The notes beneath the pieces are model-generated. The model saw only the letters and a list, made by a program, of their open reading frames with translations. It ran no database searches and was not told where the DNA came from. Positions 43,901 to 53,479 of a stretch of 64,000 nt of DNA are shown piece after piece. Each line of letters starts with the position of its first letter. Within the stretch, counting starts at the first letter, position 1. The position numbers and the translations under genes are program-made. Origin of the DNA: Pollutimonas bauzanensis (GTDB taxonomy: Bacteria; Pseudomonadota; Gammaproteobacteria; Burkholderiales; Burkholderiaceae_B); assembly GCF_900129885.1 (NCBI RefSeq), contig NZ_FQXE01000006.1, positions 26,179 to 90,178 on the forward strand. Direction: 5' to 3'.

Positions 43901-46715
43901 GATTGTGCTCGATGATCAGCAGCGAATGGCCGGCGGCCAACAGCTTGCGGAAGGCGCGCATGAGCCTGGCCACATCATCGAAGTGCAGGCCGGTGGTGGG
44001 CTCGTCGAACAGGAAGAGGCTGCCTTTTTTCGCGACCTTGGCGGACGAAATGCCGCTGCGCGTGGCGGCGGCCAGGTGGCCGGCCAGTTTCAGGCGCTGG
44101 GCCTCGCCGCCGGAAAGCGTGGGCACAGGCTGCCCGAGGCGCACGTATTCCAGCCCGACATCGGCCAGCGGCGCGAGGCCCCACTGCACGTCGCGCAGCC
44201 CGCTGAAGAACGCCAGGGCTTCGCTGATGGTCATTGCCAGCACCTGGTCGATCGACGCGCTGCGCCCCAGGTGTTCCACCTTGACTTCCAGGATTTCCGG
44301 CCGGAAGCGCTTGCCGTCGCAATCGGGACAGCGCAGGTAGACATCGGACAGGAACTGCATCTCGACATGTTCGAAGCCTGTGCCGCCGCAGGTGGGGCAG
44401 CGGCCGTCGCCGCTATTGAAGCTGAAGGTGCCCGCGGTGTAGCCGCGTTCCTTGGACAGCGTGGCCTGGGCAAACAGCTTGCGTATGGCGTCGAAGGCGC
44501 CGACATAGCTGGCCGGGTTGGAACGCGCCGTCTTTCCTATGGGCGTCTGGTCCACCATGACCACGTCGGCCAACTGCTCCACGCCCAGCAGGCAGGCATG
44601 CTCGCCGGGCGCCTCGGTGGGCTTGCCTTTTTGCTTGAGGATGGCGGGGTACAGCACGTCCTGGATCAAGGTCGATTTGCCCGATCCCGACACGCCGGTC
44701 ACGCATACCAGGCGCCCCAGCGGGATGGCGACCGAGACGTTCTTGAGGTTGTTGGCATTGACGCCTTCGAGCACCAGCCGCGGCGTGCCGGGCGTCACCG
44801 GCATGGGCCGCGGCGCTTCGACGCGCAGCCGCCCGCCCAGATAATTGCCGGTGAGCGTATCGGCATTGCGCAAGGCCTGCGGCGTGCCGTCGAACACGAT
44901 TTGCCCGCCGCGCTCGCCCGGCCCCGGGCCTATATCCATGATGCGGTCGGCGGCGATCATGACTTGCGGATCATGCTCGACCACGACCAGGGTATTGCCG
45001 TTGGCGCGCAGCCTGTGCATGACTTCCACGACCCGGTGCATATCGCGAGGATGCAGTCCTATGGAGGGTTCGTCGAGCACGAAAAGCGTGTTCACCAGGG
45101 ACGTGCCCAATGCCGTCGTGAGATTGATGCGCTGGACTTCGCCGCCCGACAGGGTGCGGCTCTGCCTGTCCAGCGACAGGTAGCCCAGGCCGACATCGCA
45201 CAGGAACTTCAGGCGCGTGCGCACTTCATTGAGCAGCAGGTCTATGGCCGCGTCTATGCTGGCGCCGAAGCTGATGTCGAAGAAATGGTCGCGCACCCGG
45301 CCGATGGGCAGGCGCATGAGATCGTGTATGCCCAGGCCGGGCAGCGCATCGAGCTGTTCGCGGGTCCAGCTGGCGTGGACCGGCATGAAGCGCGGGTAGG
45401 TATCGTCGCCGTCCGCGGCGGGGTCATTGCCCAGGCGCCACAGCGTGGCGTCGGGCTTGAGGCGCGAGCCGCCGCAAGTGGGGCAGGGCGTGTAGCTGCG
45501 ATACTTGGACAGCAGCACGCGCACGTGCATCTTGTAGGCGCGCGATTCCAGCCAGTCGAAGAAGCGCTGCGCGCCATACCATTGGGTTTTCCAGGCGCCG
45601 GGGCCGCCTTTCCAGTCGGGCGTGCCGTCTATCACCCAGCGCTTTTCATGCTCGTCCAGGGCCTCCCAGGGCGTGTCCAGGCGTATGCCGGCCGCCGGGG
45701 CGTATTGCTCCATTTCGGCCTGGCATTCTTTGTAGCTGGTCGTTTGCCACGGCTTGACGGCGCCGCCGCGCAATGTCTTTTTTTCGTCGGGCACGACCAG
45801 CCCGTAGTCTATGCCCATGACGCGGCCGAAACCGCGGCATGCCTCGCAGGCGCCCAGCGGCGAGTTAAAGGAAAAAGTGCTGGGCAGTGGCGTGGTGTAT
45901 TCAATGTCGCAGTGCGCGCAGTGCAGGCGATTGCTGAATCGCCAGGCCGTTTCTTCGCCACCGGCTTCGGCCATGGCGTAGATCGCGATGTGGCCGTCGC
46001 CCTGTTTCAGCGCGGCGTCCAGCGCTTCCATGACGCGCTGCGGCTCGGCCGTGCCGTAGCGGAAGCGGTCCTGGACCACATACAGCACGCGCAGCTTTTC
46101 GGCCTTGCCGGGGCGCTTGCCCTTGCCCTTGGATTTCGGCGCGGGCGGCGCCTGCAGGCGTGTTTCCTCGTGATGGATGCGAGTGTAGCCTTGCTGGTCG
46201 AGGAAGCCGCGCACTTCTTCTTCGGTGAAGTTGGCCGGGATCACGATGGGAAAGGTGATCACCAGGCGCGGATCGCCGGCCTGCGTGCGCGCCGCCAGTT
46301 GCTGCTGGATGGACTGCGGCGTGTCGCGCTGCACCTGGGTGCCACAGCACTGGCAATACAGCCGGCCCAGGCGCGCGTACAGCAGCTTGAGGTGATCGTT
46401 GAGTTCCGTCATGGTGCCGACGGTGCTGCGCGAATTGCGCACCGGGTTGACCTGGTCGATGGCGATCGCGGGCAGGATGCCCTCGATGCGGTCGACCTGC
46501 GGCTTATCCATGCGGTCGAGGAACTGCCGGGCATAGGGCGAGAAGGTTTCTACGTAGCGCCGCTGGCCTTCGGCATACAGGGTGTCGAAGGCCAAGGAGC
46601 TTTTGCCCGACCCCGATACGCCTGTCAGTACCAGCAGCTCGCCGGTGTTGATGGAAACATCAAGATTCTTGAGATTGTTCTGGCGTGCGCCAAAGATGCG
46701 TATGTGTGAGCTCAT
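40992..46715 (-). CDS. Double-length UvrA (tandem-fused excinuclease ABC subunit A)
   Basis: 1907 residues from the ATG at 46715, about twice normal UvrA (~940). Four ATP-binding P-loops GVSGSGKS occur near residues 33, 672, 1055 and 1587, and four ABC signatures LSGGE(V/A)QR near 522, 862, 1436 and 1777, so it is two UvrA units in tandem. Zinc modules are visible (CPTCGG...CPDCDG in the first, CPVCEG...CDACTG in the second). Such fused UvrA proteins occur in betaproteobacteria and some others; whether they act in nucleotide-excision repair with UvrB or in resistance-type roles is unclear. A further start at 46754 is open. It heads a two-gene unit with pabB. Confidence 0.9.
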   Translation of the reverse strand: MSSHIRIFGARQNNLKNLDVSINTGELLVLTGVSGSGKSSLAFDTLYAEGQRRYVETFSPYARQFLDRMDKPQVDRIEGILPAIAIDQVNPVRNSRSTVGTMTELNDHLKLLYARLGRLYCQCCGTQVQRDTPQSIQQQLAARTQAGDPRLVITFPIVIPANFTEEEVRGFLDQQGYTRIHHEETRLQAPPAPKSKGKGKRPGKAEKLRVLYVVQDRFRYGTAEPQRVMEALDAALKQGDGHIAIYAMAEAGGEETAWRFSNRLHCAHCDIEYTTPLPSTFSFNSPLGACEACRGFGRVMGIDYGLVVPDEKKTLRGGAVKPWQTTSYKECQAEMEQYAPAAGIRLDTPWEALDEHEKRWVIDGTPDWKGGPGAWKTQWYGAQRFFDWLESRAYKMHVRVLLSKYRSYTPCPTCGGSRLKPDATLWRLGNDPAADGDDTYPRFMPVHASWTREQLDALPGLGIHDLMRLPIGRVRDHFFDISFGASIDAAIDLLLNEVRTRLKFLCDVGLGYLSLDRQSRTLSGGEVQRINLTTALGTSLVNTLFVLDEPSIGLHPRDMHRVVEVMHRLRANGNTLVVVEHDPQVMIAADRIMDIGPGPGERGGQIVFDGTPQALRNADTLTGNYLGGRLRVEAPRPMPVTPGTPRLVLEGVNANNLKNVSVAIPLGRLVCVTGVSGSGKSTLIQDVLYPAILKQKGKPTEAPGEHACLLGVEQLADVVMVDQTPIGKTARSNPASYVGAFDAIRKLFAQATLSKERGYTAGTFSFNSGDGRCPTCGGTGFEHVEMQFLSDVYLRCPDCDGKRFRPEILEVKVEHLGRSASIDQVLAMTISEALAFFSGLRDVQWGLAPLADVGLEYVRLGQPVPTLSGGEAQRLKLAGHLAAATRSGISSAKVAKKGSLFLFDEPTTGLHFDDVARLMRAFRKLLAAGHSLLIIEHNLDVIRAADWLIDLGPEGGDAGGAVVGVGTPEDLMDNHASHTGRALVDYTSAIVYEDKSHQARLLAEPAAEYAGASGTPLQSLLRHQRGRVQSIDIVNAREHNLKGINVSIPRDTFTVITGVSGSGKSTLAFDILFNEGQRRYLESLNAYARAIVQPAGKPDVDAIYGIPPTVAIEQRTSRGGRKSTVATMTEIHHFLRLLYVKLGTQMCPTCDVPVEPQKAEQIVAQLLRDYKGRHIGVLSPLVTARKGYYTDLAKWAAGKGYTHLRVDGDFIPVAPWPRLDRYKEHSIELPVADLVVDANHEPALREAVRSALEHGQGSFSVLVGLTDGDAATLDERRLGGLSQAAEQRHFSVKRACPSCGTSFPEPDPRMFSYNSKHGWCTSCFGTGLQLSGFDAEQTGEETAWNAWYEGNTETCSSCHGERLNPVSRAFRWRGRSIAELAALPVSDAQTFFAGLVSRGREVEIARDILVEIQGRLNFMHEVGLSYLALDRAAPTLSGGEAQRIRLAAQLGSNLQGVCYVLDEPTIGLHPRDNQILLNALAALEGNGNTLVVVEHDEDTIRRASHIIDIGPGAGVRGGMVVAQGTAQDIIDSPASVTGRYLKTPLRHPLQARRPVGADTPMIQVSKAHLHNLHNVTARLPIGRLSVVTGVSGSGKSTLARDVLLDNLAQAVSQRRAPGWHGCVEITGWEHIDRVLEVDQTPIGKTPRSCPATYIGFWDDVRKLFAETRDARIRGWTAARFSFNTGEGRCPVCEGQGLRTIEMSFLPDVKVLCDACTGERFNRDTLNVTWRDKNAGEVLKMEVDEAIAYFAAHSKISRPLQLMQDVGLGYLTLGQPSPTLSGGEAQRIKLVTELTKARLTDGVIKTGRASRIPHTLYVLDEPTVGLSMADVEKLIHVLHRLVDAGNTVVVIEHNLDVIAEADWILDLGPEGGNGGGRLVAEGTPEHIVGLKKQSHTGAVLGPFMEAAR

Positions 46716-46762
46716 GGCATTATGATAATCGTTCTTTTTATGGATGTTGCGCATGACCCTTT

Positions 46763-46792
46763 TTGTGCAAGGGGCCGGTTTTGGGGTAGAAT
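46763..46792 (+). promoter_or_regulatory. Candidate promoter for the 42-codon ORF
   Basis: TTGTGC (46763-46768) and TAGAAT (46787-46792) at 18-bp spacing, 66 bp before the ATG at 46859. Confidence 0.55.
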
Positions 46793-46858
46793 GGCGAGTT
46801 AACCAATTTTCAGGGTCGCGTCTTTGCGAGCCTATGCATGTAAAGATCGGAGATCATC

Positions 46859-46987
46859 ATGGCAGACATCAAACGTACGCGTCGCAACACTCTGGAGCGC
46901 CGTTGCCTGGGCAAGGCATTCAAGCGCCTCTTCATTCGCGCTCCCAAGGGCGTTTTCAAGATGCTTGAAAAAGTCAAACGCGCCTGA
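46859..46987 (+). CDS. Small basic protein, 42 residues
   Basis: ATG 46859 with GGAG 6 bp upstream, ending TGA 46985-46987. The product starts MADIKRTRRNTLERRCLGKA and ends EKVKRA. It has 15 Lys/Arg and 3 Asp/Glu, one Cys, no membrane segment. It carries its own promoter, ribosome site and a strong terminator 97 bp downstream, so it is likely expressed. I do not recognise the family; nucleic-acid or ribosome binding is only suggested by charge. Confidence 0.6.
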   Translation: MADIKRTRRNTLERRCLGKAFKRLFIRAPKGVFKMLEKVKRA

Positions 46988-47084
46988 GCTTTCGATACCG
47001 GCATGAACATGGCTGCGCCAGGGTTTTCGGTTTCGAAAGCCGTATCTGTTGCACAAATTATGTCGTGATGTAAGTAAGGCAAGG

Positions 47085-47117
47085 AAACCGCAGATTCAAT
47101 GTCTGCGGTTTTTTTTT
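47085..47117 (+). terminator. Strong intrinsic terminator
   Basis: AAACCGCAGA and TCTGCGGTTT form a perfect 10-bp stem with a 7-nt loop; a run of nine T bases includes the stem's last bases. It ends the transcript of the 42-codon ORF. The ~97 nt between stop and stem contains a GCTTTCG/CGAAAGC dyad and could be a structured 3' UTR. Confidence 0.9.
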
Positions 47118-47154
47118 GGCCTATGATCCCTTGCATTGGCAGAATATATAGAAA

Positions 47155-48087
47155 ATGACCATGCTCACTTGGCGCCACCTTTTTACGGTTGTAACGCCCA
47201 CTTATAACCGGGCCCATACCTTGGAAAGAGTGTATCTTTCCTTGCGTGAGCAGTCGTTCCAGGATTTCGAATGGGTCATCGTCGACGATGGCTCGACGGA
47301 CAATACGCGCGCCATGGTGATGGGCTGGCAGCAGGAAGCCAGTTTTCCGATTCATTATGTCTGGCAGAAGAACCAGCACAAGAAAACGGCTTTCAACCGC
47401 GGCGTCAAGAAGGCCAACGGCGAGCTGGTCGTGGCGCTGGACAGCGACGACAGCCTGGACACCAATGCCTTGTACGCGATGGCGGGGGCCTGGGCGGCGA
47501 TCCCGCCGGCCGAGCGCTCGCGCTTCGTGGCGATCACCGGGCTGTGCGCGCGCCCCGACGGGCATATCGTGGGGGACATGTTTCCTTGCGATATCTTTGA
47601 CGCCACGGCGCTCGACATGACGTTCAAATACCACATCAAGGGCGAGAAATTCGGCTGTCTGCGCACGGATGTCCTCTTGCAGTTTCCGTTTCCGGAGGAA
47701 ATCGCCGGCTTCGTGCCCGAAAGCCTGGTATGGCGCGCGATTGCGCGGGCGGGCTACCTGACCCGCTTCGTGAATCAGGTATTCAGGGTTTATCACGATA
47801 GTACGGATTCGTTGTCCAGGCAGAGCCGCGAAAACCAGCAGCATGCGCTGGGCCTGTGGCTGCTGGCGCAGGATACTGTCGTCGAATGCCTGCCGTGGTT
47901 TCGCTACCAGCCGCAGACATTCTTGATGGCGGCGGCGCGCTATACGCGGTTTTCGCTGCACCTGCGGCACATCAACCAGCCCATTCCGCGCGGACGGACG
48001 CTGCGCGGAATAGGGCCGCGGGCGCTGGTGGGCTTGATGTGGCCGATAGGCGCATTATTGTATATGCGCGACCGCGCGCGGGCCTGA
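47155..48087 (+). CDS. Glycosyltransferase family 2
   Basis: 310 residues, GT-A fold. FTVVTPTYNRAHTLERVYLSL begins the nucleotide-sugar domain, WVIVDDGSTDNT and ALDSDDSLD are the two acidic motifs (DXD-like). The rest has a long cytoplasmic C-terminal part; one hydrophobic stretch near 292-303 may associate with the membrane. The acceptor is unknown and no polysaccharide cluster surrounds it. ATGs at 47155 and 47161 are both possible. Confidence 0.88.
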   Translation: MTMLTWRHLFTVVTPTYNRAHTLERVYLSLREQSFQDFEWVIVDDGSTDNTRAMVMGWQQEASFPIHYVWQKNQHKKTAFNRGVKKANGELVVALDSDDSLDTNALYAMAGAWAAIPPAERSRFVAITGLCARPDGHIVGDMFPCDIFDATALDMTFKYHIKGEKFGCLRTDVLLQFPFPEEIAGFVPESLVWRAIARAGYLTRFVNQVFRVYHDSTDSLSRQSRENQQHALGLWLLAQDTVVECLPWFRYQPQTFLMAAARYTRFSLHLRHINQPIPRGRTLRGIGPRALVGLMWPIGALLYMRDRARA

Positions 48088-48104
48088 CGCCGCGCGCCAA
48101 GGCG

Positions 48105-48614
48105 TCAATGCAAGGTGCGCGGTGTTTCGGTTTCGTGGGGGTCGAAGATGTCGTCGTCATCGTCCGGGCCGTCATCTTCGAGGTCGTCGATGTCGTCGCT
48201 GACCGGCTCATCGGCCATGACGAAGGGCAGGACGTCGCGCAGGTTTTCGGACCAGGCGATTTCCTCGCCTTCCTGGTCCACCTTGATGAAGCGCACGCCT
48301 TCGAGGTCGGACAACTGGATCGCCCACAGGTATTCGCAATCGAAAATGTCGCCATCGGCAATGACCAGGCCGCCCTGGTTGCCCACGATGCGGCTGTCCG
48401 AGCCGCCGATCTGCACCACGACCAGGTCTTCGGGGTTCTCTTCGATGTCCAGGGGCACGGCGAATATCACCCATTCGAAGCCGGTTTCGTCGGCGGCTAT
48501 GACCTCGGCCAGGACAGGCTTGCCCATGTAGGCGCTCAACGCATCGGCCGTGCGGCCGATCAGGTCGAGTTCGTCGGCGGTAAAGAGCAGGGGGGAGTCT
48601 TGATTGGTGGACAT
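48105..48614 (-). CDS. Hypothetical protein with acidic tail
   Basis: 169 residues. Mixed alpha/beta-looking body (VLAEVIAADETGFEWVIFAVP, LVVVQIGGSDSRIVGNQGGLV) and a C-terminal run of Asp/Glu (DDIDDLEDDGPDDDDD). No signal peptide or membrane segment. Not recognised beyond uncharacterised proteins of related bacteria. Convergent with the glycosyltransferase, divergent from ettA. Confidence 0.72.
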   Translation of the reverse strand: MSTNQDSPLLFTADELDLIGRTADALSAYMGKPVLAEVIAADETGFEWVIFAVPLDIEENPEDLVVVQIGGSDSRIVGNQGGLVIADGDIFDCEYLWAIQLSDLEGVRFIKVDQEGEEIAWSENLRDVLPFVMADEPVSDDIDDLEDDGPDDDDDIFDPHETETPRTLH

Positions 48615-48752
48615 GGCTATCGTGATCAGGGATGAATCATTTATTTTAAGGCATGTGCGCGCGCTGCGAGGATAGGCGTTGTAGCGGAAGCAACACTTTA
48701 TTTTCTTGTCCGGCCTACAATCGACCCTTTACCATTTCTTTATTTTGTTGCT

Positions 48753-50426
<1,674 letters not shown>

Positions 50427-50454
50427 GCCGCTGGCCTACCCGACGGAGCCCCCC

Positions 50455-50997
50455 ATGCCCATACTAAGCACCCACGATACGCTGGTCCTGGTGGTCGATA
50501 TGCAATCGGCCTTGCTGCCCGCCATAGACGATAGCGAAGCCCTGCTGGGGCGCGCAGAACGCCTGCTGCACGGGGCGCAGTTGCTGGGGGTTCCGGTCGT
50601 CGCCACGGAACATTGCGCCGGCAAGATAGGCGCTACCGCGCCCGACTTGCGGCGCTGGGTCGACCATGTCATACACAAGGCGCATTTCGATGCGACGCGC
50701 GAAGCCCGTTTCCGCCCGGAACTGCCCAAAGGGCGGATCAATGTGTTGCTAATAGGCACGGAAGCGCACGTGTGCGTGTTACAAACAGGCCTGGGGCTTG
50801 CCCGCCTGGGCCTGAATCCCATCCTGGTCGCCGATTGCGTCGGTTCGCGGCGGCCGGCCGACCGCGAGGCAGCAGGCATGCGCTGGTCCCATTACGGGCT
50901 GGAACAAATCACCTCGGAAATGGCCTTGTTCGAATGGCTGGAAACGCCGGCGCATCCTCAATTCAAGGAAGTGCTGGCATTGATTAAGGCGCTATGA
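50455..50997 (+). CDS. Isochorismatase-family cysteine hydrolase
   Basis: 180 residues. The catalytic triad is visible as D15 (VVDMQSALLP), K75 (HVIHKAHFDA) and C107 (GTEAHVCVLQT). The group includes nicotinamidase-like and YcaC-like hydrolases; the substrate is unknown. It follows ettA after 28 bp, perhaps in the same transcript. Confidence 0.88.
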   Translation: MPILSTHDTLVLVVDMQSALLPAIDDSEALLGRAERLLHGAQLLGVPVVATEHCAGKIGATAPDLRRWVDHVIHKAHFDATREARFRPELPKGRINVLLIGTEAHVCVLQTGLGLARLGLNPILVADCVGSRRPADREAAGMRWSHYGLEQITSEMALFEWLETPAHPQFKEVLALIKAL

Positions 50998-51110
50998 ACT
51001 TTTCCGGATACATCTGTTTCGCAAGCTAACAAGCGATACGATTCAAACCTGCCCGCCGGGTGGAAAATCGGGTAACGTAAAGCATTGCTCGTATCGTTTG
51101 GAGATAAAAA

Positions 51111-51338
51111 ATGAAATTGACGACCCTCACTAAACTGGGTGCTGCAGGCTTGCTGGCGTTGGCGCTGGGCGGCTGCTCTTCGTGGGATAACATGAGCTCT
51201 CGGCAGAAAAGCACCGTAACGGGCGCGGGTATCGGCGGAGTAGGCGGTGCCGTGCTGTCGAATGGCGGCATCCTGGGCACAGTCGGCGGCGCGGCCATAG
51301 GCGGCGTCATCGGTGATCAGATCGGCAAGAACCGCTAG
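51111..51338 (+). CDS. Glycine-zipper lipoprotein
   Basis: 75 residues. Lipobox LALGGC with Cys22 after a hydrophobic signal (GAAGLLALAL). The mature part is a glycine zipper: GAGIGGVGGAVLSNGGILG then TVGGAAIGGVIGDQIGKNR. Similar to OsmB/SlyB-type outer-membrane-associated lipoproteins. SD GGAGAT before the ATG. It has its own terminator. Confidence 0.9.
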   Translation: MKLTTLTKLGAAGLLALALGGCSSWDNMSSRQKSTVTGAGIGGVGGAVLSNGGILGTVGGAAIGGVIGDQIGKNR

Positions 51339-51356
51339 CAGCACCATCGCGATTGA

Positions 51357-51387
51357 AAAAAAGCCGGCTCATCGAGCCGGCTTTTTT
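51357..51387. terminator. Bidirectional intrinsic terminator
   Basis: AAAAAAGCCGGCTC and GAGCCGGCTTTTTT form a perfect 14-bp stem with a 3-nt loop. The A and T tails let it end both the lipoprotein transcript (+) and the min operon (-), whose last gene stops at 51465. Confidence 0.92.
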
Positions 51388-51464
51388 CTCGCCGCGCCGG
51401 GCTAGCCGCCGGGCGCGGCCCTGGCTATTCCCAGAGAGCCGCCAGGCGCATGCGCTTTTCCTGC

Positions 51465-51725
51465 CTAGCGCGTTTCCGGCTGGGGCATCTCGATCTTGAC
51501 TTCGAGAATTTCCAGGGAATCCTGGCGGTCCAGGTTGACCTTGATGTCTTCGGGATTGATCTTCACATAGCGGGAGATCACCTCGACAAGTTCTTTTTGC
51601 AGGCGCGGCAGGTAGTCGGGAGTGATGCCGTCGCCGCGTTCGTTGATGAGAATGAGCTGCAGGCGGTCCTTGGCGACGCTGGCAGAAGTCTTTTTTTCAC
51701 CGAGCAGGAAAGACAGGAAGGACAT
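51465..51725 (-). CDS. minE: Cell division topological specificity factor MinE
   Basis: 86 residues. The N-terminal [20 protein letters not shown] is the MinD-interacting/membrane part; [12 protein letters not shown] and [17 protein letters not shown] the dimer domain. It drives MinCD oscillation and places the Z ring at mid-cell. Start ATG at 51725, one base after the minD stop. Confidence 0.95.
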   Translation of the reverse strand: MSFLSFLLGEKKTSASVAKDRLQLILINERGDGITPDYLPRLQKELVEVISRYVKINPEDIKVNLDRQDSLEILEVKIEMPQPETR

Positions 51726-51726
51726 A

Positions 51727-52542
51727 TCACTTCCCTCCGAAGAGGCGCTTGAACAGGCCGGGTTTTTCGTAGTCGACGAAGCGCAGGGGCTTTTCCTCGC
51801 CCAGGTAGCGGGCCACGATGTCCTGGTAGGCGACCGACACGTCGCTATCGCGGATGTGGATGGCCGGAACACCCTGGTTGGACGCCTGCAATACCGATTC
51901 CGACTCGGGCACGACACCCAGCAGCTTGATGCGCAGGATGTCTTCGATGTCCTTGAGCGAGAGCATTTCGCCATCGGCGACACGTTTGGGATTGTATCGA
52001 GTGAGCAGAAGGAACTCCTTGATGGGGTCTTCGCCTTTTTCGGCACGGCGCGACTTGGAGGACAGTATCCCCAGGATGCGGTCGGAATCACGTACCGAAG
52101 AGACTTCGGGGTTGGTAACCACCAGGGCGTCGTCGGCGAAATACGATGCCATCAGGGCCCCGGTTTCGATGCCGGCGGGCGAGTCGCACACGATGTACTC
52201 GAAGCCCATGCCGGCAAGGTCTTTAAGCGCCTTTTCCACCCCTTCTTTGGTCAGGGCGTCTTTGTCGCGGGTTTGCGACGCGGGCAGTATGAACAGGTTT
52301 TCCAGCTGTTTGTCACGGATAAGGGCCTGGTTGAGGCTGGCCTCTCCCTGGATGACATTGACGAAATCATAGACCACACGACGTTCGCAACCCATGATCA
52401 GATCAAGATTGCGCAAGCCTACGTCGAAGTCGATAACCACCGTTTTATGGCCTCGCATCGCCAGCCCTGAAGAGAAGCTCGCACTGGTGGTCGTCTTACC
52501 CACCCCGCCTTTGCCGGAAGTCACCACAACAATTCGCGCCAT
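51727..52542 (-). CDS. minD: Septum site-determining protein MinD
   Basis: 271 residues, membrane-associated ATPase. [20 protein letters not shown] is the deviant Walker [15 protein letters not shown] follows, and the C-terminal [20 protein letters not shown] is the amphipathic membrane helix. It carries MinC to the membrane. The 117-bp AT-rich gap before it may hold its own promoter. Confidence 0.97.
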   Translation of the reverse strand: MARIVVVTSGKGGVGKTTTSASFSSGLAMRGHKTVVIDFDVGLRNLDLIMGCERRVVYDFVNVIQGEASLNQALIRDKQLENLFILPASQTRDKDALTKEGVEKALKDLAGMGFEYIVCDSPAGIETGALMASYFADDALVVTNPEVSSVRDSDRILGILSSKSRRAEKGEDPIKEFLLLTRYNPKRVADGEMLSLKDIEDILRIKLLGVVPESESVLQASNQGVPAIHIRDSDVSVAYQDIVARYLGEEKPLRFVDYEKPGLFKRLFGGK

Positions 52543-52659
52543 GACGATTGAATTCCTTTAGTTTTTGGTAAATCACGTAATCGTATAGCAAAACAGCAAC
52601 AAAGTTGCCTGATCTTGCACTTACTTAACCTTTGCTTGGCAACAAAAAATATCTCTGCT

Positions 52660-53442
52660 TTACTTGCCCAGCGCGGTAATCCTCAACTGGTCGCCGTCCA
52701 GCTGCACGATGGTCGGCTGGTTCAGCAGGCCGGGGTCGAGCCGGGTTTCTATGACGCGGTACACCCCGGCAATCGCCAGCAATTCCGGATCGAGCTGGGT
52801 GGTGAAGATGCGCGCGCTGGTATCGCCGCGCGCCCCCGCCATGGCCTTGCCGCGCAAGGGGCCGTATACATGGATGTTTCCGTCGGCGATGATTTCCGCG
52901 CCCTGGCTGACCACGCCTATCACGATCAAATCGGTGTTGCGGGCGTAAATGCGCTGCCCCGAGCGCAACTGGCGGTTGATCACCATGGCGGCGGGGGCGA
53001 CTTCAGGGACAGCCGCCGCGGCCGGGACGGGGGGAGCGGCCTGCTGGCCCGACGGGGGCGGCGCCACGACAGGCACGTCCTTGTCGGCTACCGGGGCGCT
53101 GGTGGGGCGCGGGGCGGGATTGCCCAGGTCGACCGCGGCCAGGCCGCAGCCCTTGGCCGCATCCAGGTTGGCCCCTTGCGCGACGACGCCTACCGGATGC
53201 AGGCTATGGTCGCTCAGCGCCCGGACCAGCGCGGCCCAGTCCAGGGCCTCGTCGATCTGGCTGGCGTCGACGACGACCGGCTCGTTCTCGAAAAACGATC
53301 CGGCGTCGCGCATGCGCTGTTCCAGCGCCGCGATGAGCTCGGCCGTATCGTGGCTGTGCAGCACTACGCGCAGGGCATAGAGCGTGGCGCTTTTGAAGTC
53401 CAGGGCCAATTGGCCTTTGCGGTTTGGGGAAGAGTCGCTCAC
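52660..53442 (-). CDS. minC: Septum site-determining protein MinC
   Basis: 260 residues from a GTG at 53442. The N domain ([17 protein letters not shown] ... [12 protein letters not shown]) inhibits FtsZ, the C domain with [20 protein letters not shown] and [19 protein letters not shown] is the beta-helix that binds MinD. A Pro/Ala linker joins them. No clear ribosome site is seen. Reads in order minC-minD-minE. Confidence 0.93.
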   Translation of the reverse strand: MSDSSPNRKGQLALDFKSATLYALRVVLHSHDTAELIAALEQRMRDAGSFFENEPVVVDASQIDEALDWAALVRALSDHSLHPVGVVAQGANLDAAKGCGLAAVDLGNPAPRPTSAPVADKDVPVVAPPPSGQQAAPPVPAAAAVPEVAPAAMVINRQLRSGQRIYARNTDLIVIGVVSQGAEIIADGNIHVYGPLRGKAMAGARGDTSARIFTTQLDPELLAIAGVYRVIETRLDPGLLNQPTIVQLDGDQLRITALGK

Positions 53443-53479
53443 GTATCGGTTTTCACAAATAAATACATCGGTTTGCGCA

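Noticed and set aside
41997-46709. A 1570-codon open frame on the + strand, antisense to the double-length UvrA
   Set aside because: It mirrors the UvrA codons; long antisense frames are expected in high-GC DNA with strong third-position bias. No ribosome site or family features were seen.
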